Assembly (NCBI GenBank): GCA_947498705.1 | Contig: CANMLW010000008.1 | Location: 142,289 to 206,288, forward strand | Direction of reading: 5' to 3' | DNA: 64,000 nt | DNA from: an uncultured Aquimarina sp. | GTDB taxonomy: Bacteria; Bacteroidota; Bacteroidia; Flavobacteriales; Flavobacteriaceae | In this document: piece by piece, positions 54,807 through 64,000 of the stretch | Position numbering within the stretch: the first letter of the stretch is position 1 | Layout of the letters: each line of letters starts with the position of its first letter | The notes under the pieces: model-generated | Told to the model about the DNA's origin: nothing | Databases searched by the model: none | What the model saw: the letters and a program-made list of their open reading frames with translations, nothing else | Made by a program: the position numbers and the translations under genes

Positions 54807-57800
54807 TTAAAACGATAACCCAACATTTAACCCGATACTACGTGAAGATGGTGAACCAAAAATATCAACACCTTGCAAACCGTTACCAGTACTTAAAGAA
54901 ACATTGGGATCGTATGGAGCATCTTTGTAAAAGAAAAATAGGTTTCTTCCAATGATTGAGGTGTTTATAGAGCTAAAAAAGCTGTCTTCAGGAAGATCAA
55001 AGCTGTATCCTAGAGATAGCTCGGCCAAACGGATATTGGTTGCATCATAAATGTACTCACTGGTAAACCCGTTTCTCCCTCCTATGGAACTATAATATTC
55101 TGCAGCAGGCATAGTGGTTACTGCATTAGCGGCTTCATCAAATACACTCACAGTTCCTGTTCTGTTAGAAGTACGGTTTAGATCAGCTTCTGCTTCAGTA
55201 ATACTCATCACTTCTCCTCCAAACTTACCATCAACCAAGAAGTTTAATGTCCAGTTTTTATAAGAAAATGAGTTATTCCATCCTAAGGTGAAATCTGGAT
55301 TGGCATTTCCTAATTTTTCGAAACCACCTCTTGTACTTTCACTTGGATCTTGTCTAACGAAGGATTGAGAATTATCTTCAGGATTTGTTCTTAGTACTGG
55401 TAGCCCATCTTGTTTAAGAATTTGTGCTCCCCAAATATCACCAAAAGAACCTCCTTCTTGAATTAATAAGGCATAGGAGTTAACACTAAAAGGAGTTAAC
55501 TCTATAAAGTCACTATCCAATCTGTCGTCTAATTCTTTAATGGTATTTTTGTTACTTGCCAGGTTTACAGAAGTATTCCAGGTAAAGTTATCATTTTGGA
55601 TGGGAGTTGCCGTTATAGAAGCTTCAATTCCTGAGTTCTGAAAATCACCACCATTAATAGTCCAAAACGGTGCTATTTGTCCTAAAAAGTTAGGTTGACC
55701 TGTTTCAGCATTAATTCTTATAAATTGGTCTAGTGTATTTGTTTTATAATACCCAAAATTAAACCCTAATCGATTATCAAGAAATTGCCATTCTGTACCA
55801 ATTTCAAAAGATTTTTGAGTTTCAGGCTTCAACTCTGATAACGGAACAGTATTGGGTGGATTTAATATCGCCTGACCTGTTCCTACAGAATTGATAGGGT
55901 TGTTAGCAAAACTTTGTACATCGTTACCTACTTCTGCATAAGAGGTTCTTACTTTGGCAAAAGATACTAATTCTGGCATTTCGAACATTTCTGTTAATAT
56001 ACCTGTAATACCAAAAGATGGGTAAAAGAAAGATTTTGATACGGTAGATGACCAGTCATTTCTGGCTGTCAAATCCAGGTATAGCATTTCTTTGTACCCT
56101 AGTGTTGCACTGGCAAATAAAGATTGAACTTCTTTTTGCTCTGCAATACTGCTTCTTAATACAGGGTTTAAACCTTCTGTACCTACTACGAAATTTGATA
56201 GTGTAAAAATGTTTGCGATTTTTAAATCACCCGCAACACCAGAGTCTAATAAAGTAGCGTCACCCAAATCAGACTGTCTGATACTGGTACCAATATTTGC
56301 GGTTAGGTTAATGTCCTCTGTCAATGGTGTATTGATGGTAGCAATAAGATCCCCGTATACCTGAGTGTCTTCTACATCATTGTAAAGGTACCTACCATTT
56401 TCTGCAGATAATGTTCTATCTGTTGTTGCAAAGATTCTTCTTTCAAACTTATAAAAGTTCTTATCATAACTACCTCTTGTTTGGATAGTTAACCAATCGT
56501 TAAACTTGTAGCTTAAAGAAACTGAAGCAAGTACTTTTTGGTTGGTATCATCACTGGCATTTCTATTTAAAATCCAATACGGGTTTTGTTCAATATCAGA
56601 AGTATCTCGAAACCAATTTTGAGCCATCAGATTTCGATCAGCATTAAATACTTCAAAAGTTTTATAATTACTTAATTGATCTGTATCAGAGTTAAAGTTA
56701 TAAGCACCAACTAATGGGTTATAATAAAAACCTGAAATCGGTTTGTTATGAATTGACTGAGTGGTAAGAAGTATATTCGCATCTACAGTTAATTTATTGT
56801 CGAAAAGTTTAGCAGTTTCTCTAAAGTTAAGTGTATGCTTTTTTACATTATGTGTGGGAATAATACCGGTAGCTTGGGTATTAGCATACGAAAAATAAGT
56901 CTGAGCTGTCTCGGTTCCTCCAGAAACAGATAGCGAATTGATCGCAGTAGTTCCTGTTTGTAAGAAATCATCAACATTATCCTGTGCTCTATCATTGAAG
57001 TCAATTAAATAAGCAGCATTATCAACAGTAAAATTAGAAGATACGCTGGCTTTAAATTTACCTGATTTACCTTTTTTAGTAGTAATTAATATTACCCCGT
57101 TAGAACCTTGACTTCCGTATAATGCAGATGCAGATGCACCTTTTAATACACTAATACTTTCGATGTCATCCGGATTGATTAAGGATAAAGCATCTCCACC
57201 ATCTCTATTTCCTGCATTAGCAATGTCTCCAAAAGAACTATTAGGCTGGATTGCAGAGTTGTTTAATAAAGGTATACCATCTACTACATAAAGTGGTTGG
57301 TTGTTTCTGGTAGACGTGTTACCCCTTAGCGTTACTTTTACAGATCCACCTACACCAGAGGCACTTCTGTTTACCACCACACCAGATACTTTACCTGATA
57401 AACTGTTAATTGGGTTTGCATCTTTGATTTTTGTTAATTCATCTGCGGCGACATCTTGTGCAGCATACGTCAAAGATTTTCTAGTCTTTTTAATACCCAG
57501 AGCGGTAACGACAACGTCTTCTAATTGCTCTGCGTCTTCTTGTAAGTTTACGTTAATTTCAGTTTCACTACCAACAGTTACTTCCTGATCGGTCATTCCC
57601 AAGTATGAAAATACTAATACATCTCCTGGGTTTGCCGTGATGGTGTATTTACCATCAAAATCTGTTTGTGCTCCGTTTGTAGTTCCTTTTACAATAATGT
57701 TCACCCCTGGTAAGGCAACGCCATCTGAGGCTGCCTTTACCGTTCCTGTTATTTGGGTTCCCTGCCCAAAACTCAAGAAAGAAATAAACAGTAAAGCTGT

Positions 57801-57824
57801 TAGTGTTAAGATCTTTTGTTTCAT
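54807..57824 (-). CDS. SusC/RagA-family TonB-dependent receptor
   Basis: The 1005-aa outer-membrane receptor has a signal peptide (MKQKILTLTALLFISFLSFG). An N-terminal carboxypeptidase-D-like domain (about residues 24-95, ALPGVNIIVKGTTNG) is followed by a TonB plug. The SusC signature IESISVLKGASASALYG and GVILITTKKGK is present (about residues 221-250). The beta-barrel fills the rest and ends in GLNVGLSF with terminal Phe. With SusD it should import chitin oligomers across the outer membrane with TonB energy. It is the first gene of the minus-strand half, divergent from the two-component system. Confidence 0.96.
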   Translation of the reverse strand: MKQKILTLTALLFISFLSFGQGTQITGTVKAASDGVALPGVNIIVKGTTNGAQTDFDGKYTITANPGDVLVFSYLGMTDQEVTVGSETEINVNLQEDAEQLEDVVVTALGIKKTRKSLTYAAQDVAADELTKIKDANPINSLSGKVSGVVVNRSASGVGGSVKVTLRGNTSTRNNQPLYVVDGIPLLNNSAIQPNSSFGDIANAGNRDGGDALSLINPDDIESISVLKGASASALYGSQGSNGVILITTKKGKSGKFKASVSSNFTVDNAAYLIDFNDRAQDNVDDFLQTGTTAINSLSVSGGTETAQTYFSYANTQATGIIPTHNVKKHTLNFRETAKLFDNKLTVDANILLTTQSIHNKPISGFYYNPLVGAYNFNSDTDQLSNYKTFEVFNADRNLMAQNWFRDTSDIEQNPYWILNRNASDDTNQKVLASVSLSYKFNDWLTIQTRGSYDKNFYKFERRIFATTDRTLSAENGRYLYNDVEDTQVYGDLIATINTPLTEDINLTANIGTSIRQSDLGDATLLDSGVAGDLKIANIFTLSNFVVGTEGLNPVLRSSIAEQKEVQSLFASATLGYKEMLYLDLTARNDWSSTVSKSFFYPSFGITGILTEMFEMPELVSFAKVRTSYAEVGNDVQSFANNPINSVGTGQAILNPPNTVPLSELKPETQKSFEIGTEWQFLDNRLGFNFGYYKTNTLDQFIRINAETGQPNFLGQIAPFWTINGGDFQNSGIEASITATPIQNDNFTWNTSVNLASNKNTIKELDDRLDSDFIELTPFSVNSYALLIQEGGSFGDIWGAQILKQDGLPVLRTNPEDNSQSFVRQDPSESTRGGFEKLGNANPDFTLGWNNSFSYKNWTLNFLVDGKFGGEVMSITEAEADLNRTSNRTGTVSVFDEAANAVTTMPAAEYYSSIGGRNGFTSEYIYDATNIRLAELSLGYSFDLPEDSFFSSINTSIIGRNLFFFYKDAPYDPNVSLSTGNGLQGVDIFGSPSSRSIGLNVGLSF

Positions 57825-57899
57825 ATTATATAATGTTGTTTATTTTGAAAGGTCTCAAATTAATATTTTAATCCTAAGAGATTTTTTTTTTTAGACGAA

Positions 57900-57936
57900 C
57901 GACATTGTTTCTGTAACAATCGACATCCTATGTCAT
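57900..57936 (-). promoter_or_regulatory. Candidate LytTR-type direct repeats upstream of susC
   Basis: CGACAT occurs at 57900-57905 and again at 57921-57926, 21 bp apart start to start. That is two helical turns, the spacing at which LytTR regulators bind direct repeats. They lie 76-102 bp upstream of the susC start. A LytTR response regulator gene lies 1.3 kb away on the other side of the intergenic region. Confidence 0.4.
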
Positions 57937-58235
57937 ATATTGGTTTTTTCATTTTTTTTGATTCTTTGTTTTTTTTGTTTTTGTCTTTAAATAACCTTAC
58001 ATTTTTCAAAATTTTATGTTAAATGAGATTGTTCCGTGCAATTATTTAATAGTTTTTTGGGATTTGTTTCGCTTATTTTTTTTGTGGAAATTCAATAACT
58101 TCGGGTTTTTTTAAGCCATAAAATTTTTACGGTAGTCATGTAGAAATGACATAAAATAATTATGAATCGCATAAGTAGTGTTATGCAAAGTGATGTGGAA
58201 AAAAGAACTCGCATTATACGATAAAGGTCAGCAAA
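57937..58235. other. Divergent promoter region of the chitin locus
   Basis: The rest of the gap between the divergent susC and lytS-like genes is strongly T/A-rich, with runs of T. It has no ORF that I would defend. Promoters for both directions are expected here, but no element fits the consensus well enough to place them. Confidence 0.4.
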
Positions 58236-59255
58236 GTGGATAGAACTATAAAAAGACGATACCATCTGTATTTTTGGATTATATATTTTTTATTTAATGT
58301 GATTAGATGGGGGAGTTACTTTAATGATTATTGGTATTCGGTAAAATCTAATTTGGTAGAGTTCCCTTTGCATATCATTTTGGTGTATTTCAATATTTAT
58401 TATTTAGTACCTAAATTTTTATACAAGAAGAAGTATGTGCATTATGTGATTTTTTTATGTCTTTCATTAGGAGTTCATTACTTACTTCGATCGGGTCTTA
58501 ATTTGTTATTAGTGACAGAAGATATTTGGCCAGAAGTAGAAGGTAGACTAGACCCATTTGGATTTAATCATATTGTAGCAGTAGTAGTAGGAGAATTATA
58601 TGTAATTGGCTTAACATCGGCTATAAAATTTACTATCGATTTTTTAATAGTGCAAAACAAGAACAGGCACTTAAGTGAGTTACAATATAAAACAGAGCTT
58701 AAATATTTAAAAGCACAAATACAACCACACTTTTTTTTTAATACCCTTAATAGCTTATATTCACATACTATAAAAAAATCAGATCTCGCACCGGTAATGG
58801 TTGTAAAACTATCTAACTTTATGCGGTATGTGATTTATGATACAAGTGAGAAGAAATTACCCTTGTTACAAGAAATTAATCACATAGATAATTATATAGA
58901 GTTAGAAAAGATGCGGTATGGTGACCGAGTAGTGTCAGAAGTAGATATACACGGTAATATAGATGATGTAGAAGTAGTGCCGATGCTGTTTCTTCCTTTT
59001 GTCGAGAATGCTTTTAAGCATGGATTAAAAGAAAATGATGAAATGGAATTAGTCATTTCATTTGAAAAAAAACAAAATGAATTAATATTTACATCTAAAA
59101 ACAATTATAATGACCAATATAAACCAACAGAACCCCATGGAATCGGGATAAAAAATGTGAAAAGAAGATTAGAAATCTTATATCAAAAGAAATTTACACT
59201 AGACATATCCCAAAAGAATAATGAATATTCGATTTTACTTAAAATCCCTATATAA
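58236..59255 (+). CDS. LytS-type sensor histidine kinase
   Basis: The 339-aa product has four hydrophobic segments in the first 140 residues with short loops and no large sensor domain. The His_kinase domain follows, with the phospho-acceptor His in LKAQIQPHFFFNTLNSLYSH (about residue 168), then the N box FLPFVENAFKHGLKEND (about residue 255) and G box GIGIKNVKRRLEILY. This is the LytS/YehU class, membrane-bound. It overlaps the response-regulator gene by one base. It probably senses a chitin breakdown product or a transporter state and controls susCD; that is inference. Confidence 0.92.
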   Translation: MDRTIKRRYHLYFWIIYFLFNVIRWGSYFNDYWYSVKSNLVEFPLHIILVYFNIYYLVPKFLYKKKYVHYVIFLCLSLGVHYLLRSGLNLLLVTEDIWPEVEGRLDPFGFNHIVAVVVGELYVIGLTSAIKFTIDFLIVQNKNRHLSELQYKTELKYLKAQIQPHFFFNTLNSLYSHTIKKSDLAPVMVVKLSNFMRYVIYDTSEKKLPLLQEINHIDNYIELEKMRYGDRVVSEVDIHGNIDDVEVVPMLFLPFVENAFKHGLKENDEMELVISFEKKQNELIFTSKNNYNDQYKPTEPHGIGIKNVKRRLEILYQKKFTLDISQKNNEYSILLKIPI

Positions 59256-59980
59256 TGATTATTAAATGTATCATAATTGATGATGAGCCTCTGGCAATAG
59301 AAGTTATTGAGTCCTTTTTAAAAGAATTCAAAAACATAGAAATTGTGGATACCTTTAAAAATCCAATAGAGGCATTACCCATTTTAGAACAAGACGAGAT
59401 AGATGCTGTTTTTTTAGATATTAATATGCCAAGAATGAACGGCCTTGAGTTTTTAAAAAGTTTGCAAGTATATCCTCAAGTAATTATTACAACAGCCTAT
59501 AAAGAATATGCTTTAGAAAGTTACGAGTTAGAAGTGTTGGATTATTTGGTGAAGCCCATTTCGTTTAACCGGTTTTTAAAGTCCATGAATAAATTGACAG
59601 CAAGACTTATTGCTATCAAGAAACAAGAACCATCGATGGATTTGGTTCAACCCGCACATATTTTCTTAAAAGTAGATAAGAAGTTGGTTAAAATTTTATT
59701 GACAGATATCCTTTTTATAGAAAGTTTAAAAGATTACATACGAGTAAGTACACTCACAGACACATTTTTATCACATAAATCCTTGACGAGTATAAGCGAA
59801 GAACTACCTTCAGAAAATTTCATACGAATTCATAAATCATATACTATTGCTATAGATAAGGTAAAGTCTATAGAGGGCAATTTGGTAGAAATAGGAGATA
59901 AAAGAATCCCTATTGGTAGAAACTATACTGCACATGCCAAACAACGAATACTTAAAAATAAATCAAACTTGTTAAAATAA
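59255..59980 (+). CDS. LytTR-family response regulator
   Basis: The 241-aa product has a receiver domain (residues 1-120) with the acidic pocket IIIDDEPLA, phospho-acceptor Asp in AVFLDINMPRMNG (about residue 54), Thr in ITTAYKEYALESYELEVLDYL and Lys in LVKPIS. A LytTR DNA-binding domain follows (about residues 135-240, HIFLKVDKKLVKI...FIESLKDYIRV, NFIRIHKSYTIAI). It is co-transcribed with the kinase. It is predicted to bind direct repeats upstream of target promoters. Confidence 0.94.
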   Translation: MIIKCIIIDDEPLAIEVIESFLKEFKNIEIVDTFKNPIEALPILEQDEIDAVFLDINMPRMNGLEFLKSLQVYPQVIITTAYKEYALESYELEVLDYLVKPISFNRFLKSMNKLTARLIAIKKQEPSMDLVQPAHIFLKVDKKLVKILLTDILFIESLKDYIRVSTLTDTFLSHKSLTSISEELPSENFIRIHKSYTIAIDKVKSIEGNLVEIGDKRIPIGRNYTAHAKQRILKNKSNLLK

Positions 59981-59984
59981 AATA

Positions 59985-61805
59985 ATGGAACTTAGTACTT
60001 TAGACTATTCAATCATCGTATTTTTCTTTTTAACGACGCTCTTAATTGGTGTCGTAGTAGCAAAAAAATCGGGAAAGAATGCATCAGAATATTTTTTATC
60101 AGGACGAAATATGCCTTGGTGGTTACTGGGTTTCTCTATGGTTGCAACTACCTTTTCTACCGATACTCCTAATCTTGTTACAGATATTGTACGACAAGAT
60201 GGGGTAGCTGGTAACTGGGTTTGGTGGGCCTTTTTGCTAACAGGTTTGCTAACGGTTTTCATCTATGCAAGACTATGGCGTAGATCTAATGTAAATACCG
60301 ATATGGAGTTCTATGAATTACGATACTCTGGTAAGCCTGCTCGATTTTTAAGAATATTTCGTTCTGTTTATTTAGGGGTAGTTTTTAATATTCTTGCCAT
60401 GTCGGGGGTTACCCTGGCCGCAATAAAAATTGGTCAGGTAATGTTGGGCTTATCGGCTATAGAAACCGTTGGTTATGCTGCGGTGGTAACAGTCGTTTTT
60501 AGTGCTTTAGGAGGATTTAAAGGGGTTGTGTATTCTGACTTTTTACTATTCTTTGTAGCTATGGTTGGTGCAGTAGGAGCAGCCTACTATTGTGTTAATT
60601 TACCAGAAGTAAATGGATTGGATAATTTGGTTTCTCACCCAAATGTAAAAGATAAACTATCGATGGTTCCTGATTTTAGTGATACAGATGCTATGATTGC
60701 TTTGTTAATTATTCCGTTAGCCATACAATGGTGGAGTTCTTGGTATCCGGGGGCAGAGCCAGGTGGTGGTGGTTATATTGCACAAAGAATGCTGGCTTCT
60801 AAAAGTGAAAGCCATGCCGTAGGAGCTACTTTCTTTTTTAATATTATGCATTACGCAATCAGACCTTGGCCATGGATCATTGTAGCTTTAACTTCGTTGG
60901 TTATTTTTCCGGATCTGGCAAGTATACAAGAAGCATTTCCTGATGTTACCCAGGATAAACTTGGGCATGACTTGGCGTATCCAGCTATGTTAACAAAATT
61001 ACCAAGTGGATTGTTAGGAATTGTGGTAGCATCATTGATAGCGGCCTATATGTCTACTATATCTACACATTTAAACTGGGGAGCCTCTTATATTGTTAAT
61101 GATGTATATAAGCAGTTTGTAAATAAAGATGCTTCAGAAAAGGCACAGGTAAATATGGGACGATTGGCTACGGTAGTATTAATGATTTTAAGTACATTAT
61201 TGGCCTTGGCACTTACCAATGCAGTGCAAATATTTAAGTATATATTAATGTTTGGAGCCGGTACAGGTTTAATTTTTATTCTGCGATGGTTTTGGTGGAG
61301 GATTAATGCATGGAGCGAGATTTCTGCGATGTTTTCTTCAGGGATTATATCCATTGTTATAAGTATTTCTTCTGTAAATGCAGCTCTTTTTGGAGCAGAG
61401 GGTGTTGATGGGATCTTTCCATCCTGGTTTCAGTTTCCATTAGTGGTTTTGTTAACAACTATTATTTGGATAACCGTTACTTTTTTAACCAAACCAGATG
61501 ATGATGATGTACTTTTTAAATTTTATACAAAAATTCAGCCAGGTGGGCCAGGGTGGACCAGAGTACTGCAAAAAGCAAAAGAAGAAGGAGTTGAGGTACT
61601 AAAGACTCAGGAGAAATGGATGGTTCCGTCGGGAATATTAGCTATGGTACTTGGATGTTTGCTGGTTTATGGCGTTTTGTTTTCTATGGGTAACTGGATT
61701 TATGGTAATGTCTTAAATGCATCTATATTGACTGTTTTATCTGTTTTGGCAGGCTTTTTATTAATCAAAGTCTGGAAACGAATCGGTAAGAGTCTAGTCT
61801 CTTAG
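59985..61805 (+). CDS. Sodium:solute symporter (SSS family)
   Basis: The 606-aa protein has about 14 membrane spans; LDYSIIVFFFLTTLLIGVVVAKK begins the first. ASEYFLSGRNMPWWLLGFSMVATTFS and GGFKGVVYSDFL are SSS hallmarks. The conserved sodium-site region lies in the fifth and eighth helices. It lies 4 bp after the regulator and 2 bp before the nagX-like gene. In the context of the locus it probably imports GlcNAc or a chitobiose-like sugar across the inner membrane, though the substrate is not shown by sequence. Confidence 0.9.
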   Translation: MELSTLDYSIIVFFFLTTLLIGVVVAKKSGKNASEYFLSGRNMPWWLLGFSMVATTFSTDTPNLVTDIVRQDGVAGNWVWWAFLLTGLLTVFIYARLWRRSNVNTDMEFYELRYSGKPARFLRIFRSVYLGVVFNILAMSGVTLAAIKIGQVMLGLSAIETVGYAAVVTVVFSALGGFKGVVYSDFLLFFVAMVGAVGAAYYCVNLPEVNGLDNLVSHPNVKDKLSMVPDFSDTDAMIALLIIPLAIQWWSSWYPGAEPGGGGYIAQRMLASKSESHAVGATFFFNIMHYAIRPWPWIIVALTSLVIFPDLASIQEAFPDVTQDKLGHDLAYPAMLTKLPSGLLGIVVASLIAAYMSTISTHLNWGASYIVNDVYKQFVNKDASEKAQVNMGRLATVVLMILSTLLALALTNAVQIFKYILMFGAGTGLIFILRWFWWRINAWSEISAMFSSGIISIVISISSVNAALFGAEGVDGIFPSWFQFPLVVLLTTIIWITVTFLTKPDDDDVLFKFYTKIQPGGPGWTRVLQKAKEEGVEVLKTQEKWMVPSGILAMVLGCLLVYGVLFSMGNWIYGNVLNASILTVLSVLAGFLLIKVWKRIGKSLVS

Positions 61806-61807
61806 TC

Positions 61808-62899
61808 ATGAGACAAAGAGTACAATCTGTTGATTTTTTAAGGGGTGCTACCATTATGCTTATGATATTGGTCAACACCCCTGGCGATTGGTCGCATGTC
61901 TATCCTATATTATTACATGCACCCTGGGATGGATTAACATTGGCGGATTTTGTTTTCCCTTTTTTCTTATTCATTGTAGGAGTGTCTATTGCTTTTGTAT
62001 ATCATAACAAGCAAATTTCCATAGCGATGATAAAAAAGATTGGGATGCGAAGTTTGAAACTGATACTGCTAGGGCTTTTTCTTAACTTTTTTCTTCCGTA
62101 TTTTCCGTTTTTTACTGAAATAGCTTCGGTTAGAATACCTGGCGTATTGCAGCGTATCGGGATTGTGTTTTTTATCGTCTCTTTATTATATGTGTTGCTA
62201 AAACCCGGGCAACTATTAATTACTGCAATTTTGATCCTTATAGGATACTGGATTTGGATGGTATATATACCCATTCCAGGTTTGGGAACACCTACATTAG
62301 AACGAGCTCCTCACAATTGGGCAGCTTTTATAGATTATCAATTCCTAAAGGGGCATATCTGGCAACCTGATTATGATCCAGAGGGTGTGTTAAGTACACT
62401 TCCGGCATGTGTCACCACCATTATTGGAGCTTTTATAGGAAGAATGATAAAAAACACTATATCAAAAAAGCATATTATACTTCTTGTTACTGGAAGTATT
62501 TTGGTGTTGTTAGGCTATTTATGGAGTATCTTTTTTCCTGTCAACAAAGCATTATGGAGCAGTAGCTTTGTATTAGTAACTGCTGGTTATGCTACGTTAC
62601 TATTAGCAGGATTATATTATTTGATGGATCATAAAAAGCGTTCTTTCGGGGCTGTAGTATCGTATGTCGGTGCCAATGGTTTGATCATTTATTTTTTATC
62701 TAGTCTGGTGGCAAAATCATTTTATTTAATAACCCTAAACTCTGGTCATTCGATACATCACTATTTGTTCAATACATTTTTTACTTATTCTTTTATAACG
62801 CTTAAGTTCTCATCTTTTGTATATGCGTGTGTTGTGGTTGGGTTGTATACCTTATTAGGATATATTTTACATAAGAAAGGGGTTTTTGTAAAGGTGTAA
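61808..62899 (+). CDS. NagX-like membrane acyltransferase family protein (HGSNAT-like)
   Basis: The 363-aa protein has ten or so spans and starts RVQSVDFLRGATIMLMILVNTPGDWSHVYP; the FLRG turn and HAPWDGLTLADFVFPFFLFIVGVSIAF stretch are typical of the DUF5009/heparan-alpha-glucosaminide N-acetyltransferase-like family. NagX proteins of this family commonly sit in GlcNAc utilisation loci and are proposed to move or acylate amino sugars. It starts 2 bp after the symporter. Confidence 0.88.
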   Translation: MRQRVQSVDFLRGATIMLMILVNTPGDWSHVYPILLHAPWDGLTLADFVFPFFLFIVGVSIAFVYHNKQISIAMIKKIGMRSLKLILLGLFLNFFLPYFPFFTEIASVRIPGVLQRIGIVFFIVSLLYVLLKPGQLLITAILILIGYWIWMVYIPIPGLGTPTLERAPHNWAAFIDYQFLKGHIWQPDYDPEGVLSTLPACVTTIIGAFIGRMIKNTISKKHIILLVTGSILVLLGYLWSIFFPVNKALWSSSFVLVTAGYATLLLAGLYYLMDHKKRSFGAVVSYVGANGLIIYFLSSLVAKSFYLITLNSGHSIHHYLFNTFFTYSFITLKFSSFVYACVVVGLYTLLGYILHKKGVFVKV

Positions 62900-62997
62900 A
62901 CCTAATATTGAATGTTCGAAATGAATAATAACTCATCATTGTCAACTTGTTTTAGGTTCTTGTTATAAATTAGTACATATGGAGGTATTAAATCTCA

Positions 62998-63020
62998 AAT
63001 CCCGCTGAAAAAGCGGGATT
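62998..63020 (+). terminator. Terminator after the nagX-like gene
   Basis: A perfect 9-bp G/C-rich stem (AATCCCGCT/AGCGGGATT) has a 5-nt loop; the tail is not T-rich. It lies 99 bp after the stop. The rest of the 300-bp gap up to the transposase relic holds nothing else I can support. Confidence 0.55.
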
Positions 63021-63202
63021 AGTTCAACTATCTATTTTGAAGGCATTGCTACGCAACTTTTCAAAACAGAGTTTCACTAATAAATTCGGAATGACATTGA
63101 AAATATCATTAGTACACAAAACGGATAATCATAAACCTGATAAACATCAAAACAACCTGTGTCATTTTACTTTTTTTCTACACCGATACTGCTAGTCTAT
63201 GA

Positions 63203-63785
63203 CTAGTGGCGTTTCTGATTTACCAATCCAAACCAATATCCATCACTATCTATTTTTAATACTGTATGGTCGTTTTGATAATTTCTAGCACTACTATATT
63301 TCCAATCTACAGGATCTGTTACAAAACCGCATACTATAGGATTTTTATGAATATAGTCTATCTTTTTGCTGAATTATCTTATCTGTCCATAATTCTATAG
63401 GTTTGTTATGTTGTTGCCAAAACTGCATTTTACTTACAGTAGCATTCTTTTTACCAGCTTTTTCCATCATCCATAATAACCATTCTTTACGACTTTCTTA
63501 TGGGTTCTCTTCTATTGCATTAACTATTTTTTTAGAAGTGTGTTTTTTAAAATCACGTATTAATCCAGATGGATCTTGATTACTACAACGAAATACCAAA
63601 TGCACGTGACTAGGCATAAAATAATAAGCATATATCTCCAGACCCTTATGTTTTCTACAATAATTAATACTTTCTATTAAAATATTTAAATACACTTCTC
63701 TAGTAAATACCATCAATCCAATATACGGTAGCAAAGCTTATAAAGTAAACCCCTTCTTTGTTATAAACTTATATTTTCTACTCAT
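63203..63785 (-). pseudogene. Decayed REP-associated tyrosine transposase (IS200-like Y1)
   Basis: The minus strand encodes fragments in shifting frames. MSRKYKF begins at 63785; VYFISFATVYWID lies in another frame near 63750. VFTREVYLNILIESINYCRKHKGLE and FMPSHVHLVFR (the HUH motif) lie in the frame 63498-63734. After AIEENP comes a stop (TAA, probably from CAA) and then ESRKEWLLWMMEKAGKK. A further frameshift leads to DYIHKNPIVCGFV and the end at TAG 63203-63205. I count at least three frameshifts and one nonsense codon. Intact relatives are REP-type transposases that move or amplify palindromic repeats. Confidence 0.88.
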
Positions 63786-63848
63786 TTTGCTAACCTACAA
63801 AATGGTAGTTTTATTTTTTGATATTTATGACCCTAGTGTCAAATATAA

Positions 63849-63880
63849 AAACAGTTGTAAACTTAAGTTTGCAACTGTTT
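63849..63880. terminator. Intrinsic terminator hairpin
   Basis: An inverted repeat of 16 bp with one mismatch (AAACAGTTGTAAACTT / AAGTTTGCAACTGTTT) is centred on the AAGTT/AACTT junction and has A/T-rich flanks. It could end a gene beyond the window. Confidence 0.65.
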
Positions 63881-63952
63881 CTATCTATGATGTTTGTTCT
63901 TGTCTTTGACGGCACGAGCGAGACCCTTAAATCCGTATGTCTATTATAAAAA

Positions 63953-63990
63953 ATAACCGCAAACTATTTGTTTACAAAGGTTTGCGGTTT
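63953..63990. terminator. Second hairpin at the right edge
   Basis: AACCGCAAAC-T pairs with AGGTTTGCGGTT (63954-63964 and 63977-63988) around a 12-nt loop, followed by TTTAT. It probably belongs to a gene just outside the window. Confidence 0.55.
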
Positions 63991-64000
63991 TATGTGTTTT

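Overview
The window looks like a chromosomal segment of a marine or soil Flavobacteriaceae (Bacteroidota). The DNA is AT-rich. Promoters resemble TAnnTTTG with an upstream TTG. Many lipoprotein and secreted proteins are present, and there is a SusC/SusD pair. Arginine is made through the acylated-citrulline route typical of this phylum. The genus cannot be fixed from sequence alone.

Layout. 1-5.0 kb: a 5'-cut MORN/YwqK-like repeat protein and two DUF3857 envelope proteins, the second without its transglutaminase triad, ending at a strong hairpin terminator. 5.1-6.5 kb: an unlisted 48-aa double-glycine precursor-like peptide and a Gfo/Idh/MocA oxidoreductase. 6.7-15.3 kb: an eight-gene arginine operon (GNAT-argG-argC-argD-argF'-argB-argE-argH). 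It is preceded by a promoter and a 24-codon leader peptide ending in RRRRVR, which suggests ribosome-mediated attenuation. 15.4-29.6 kb: a nonsense-broken secreted protein, a GH2 beta-galactosidase, a CstB-like persulfide dioxygenase-rhodanese, an NTF2-like protein, cydAB, two tRNA-Pro genes, an aldo/keto reductase, a phosphatidylserine-decarboxylase-like protein, a CxxCH lipoprotein and MsrA. 29.7-33.9 kb: a GNAT acetyltransferase and a large FG-GAP/ASPIC-UnbV lipoprotein.

34.0-41.5 kb is the most unusual part. Eleven small unrelated genes and one broken duplicate all lie on the minus strand, each alone. They are separated by structured, imperfectly palindromic intergenic sequences that recur along the stretch. 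One compact copy has the box order of an integron attC site. I read the stretch as a gene-cassette array without a visible integrase (CALIN-like). This is an inference to be tested with covariance models.

41.7-44.2 kb: a DUF2490 protein, then a LysR regulator divergent from a methyltransferase with a perfect T-N11-A palindrome between them. 44.3-62.9 kb: a chitin/GlcNAc utilisation locus. The minus-strand half holds SusC, SusD, a NagB-PIG-L fusion, a GlcNAc kinase, a GH20 hexosaminidase and two GH18 chitinases. The plus-strand half holds a LytS/LytTR two-component system, a sodium:solute symporter and a NagX-like membrane protein. Together these could bind chitin oligomers, import them across the outer membrane, cut them to GlcNAc, and then transport, phosphorylate, deacetylate and deaminate it. 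Two direct repeats 21 bp apart upstream of susC are candidate LytTR sites. 63.2-63.8 kb: a decayed REP-type tyrosine transposase, then hairpin terminators at the right edge.
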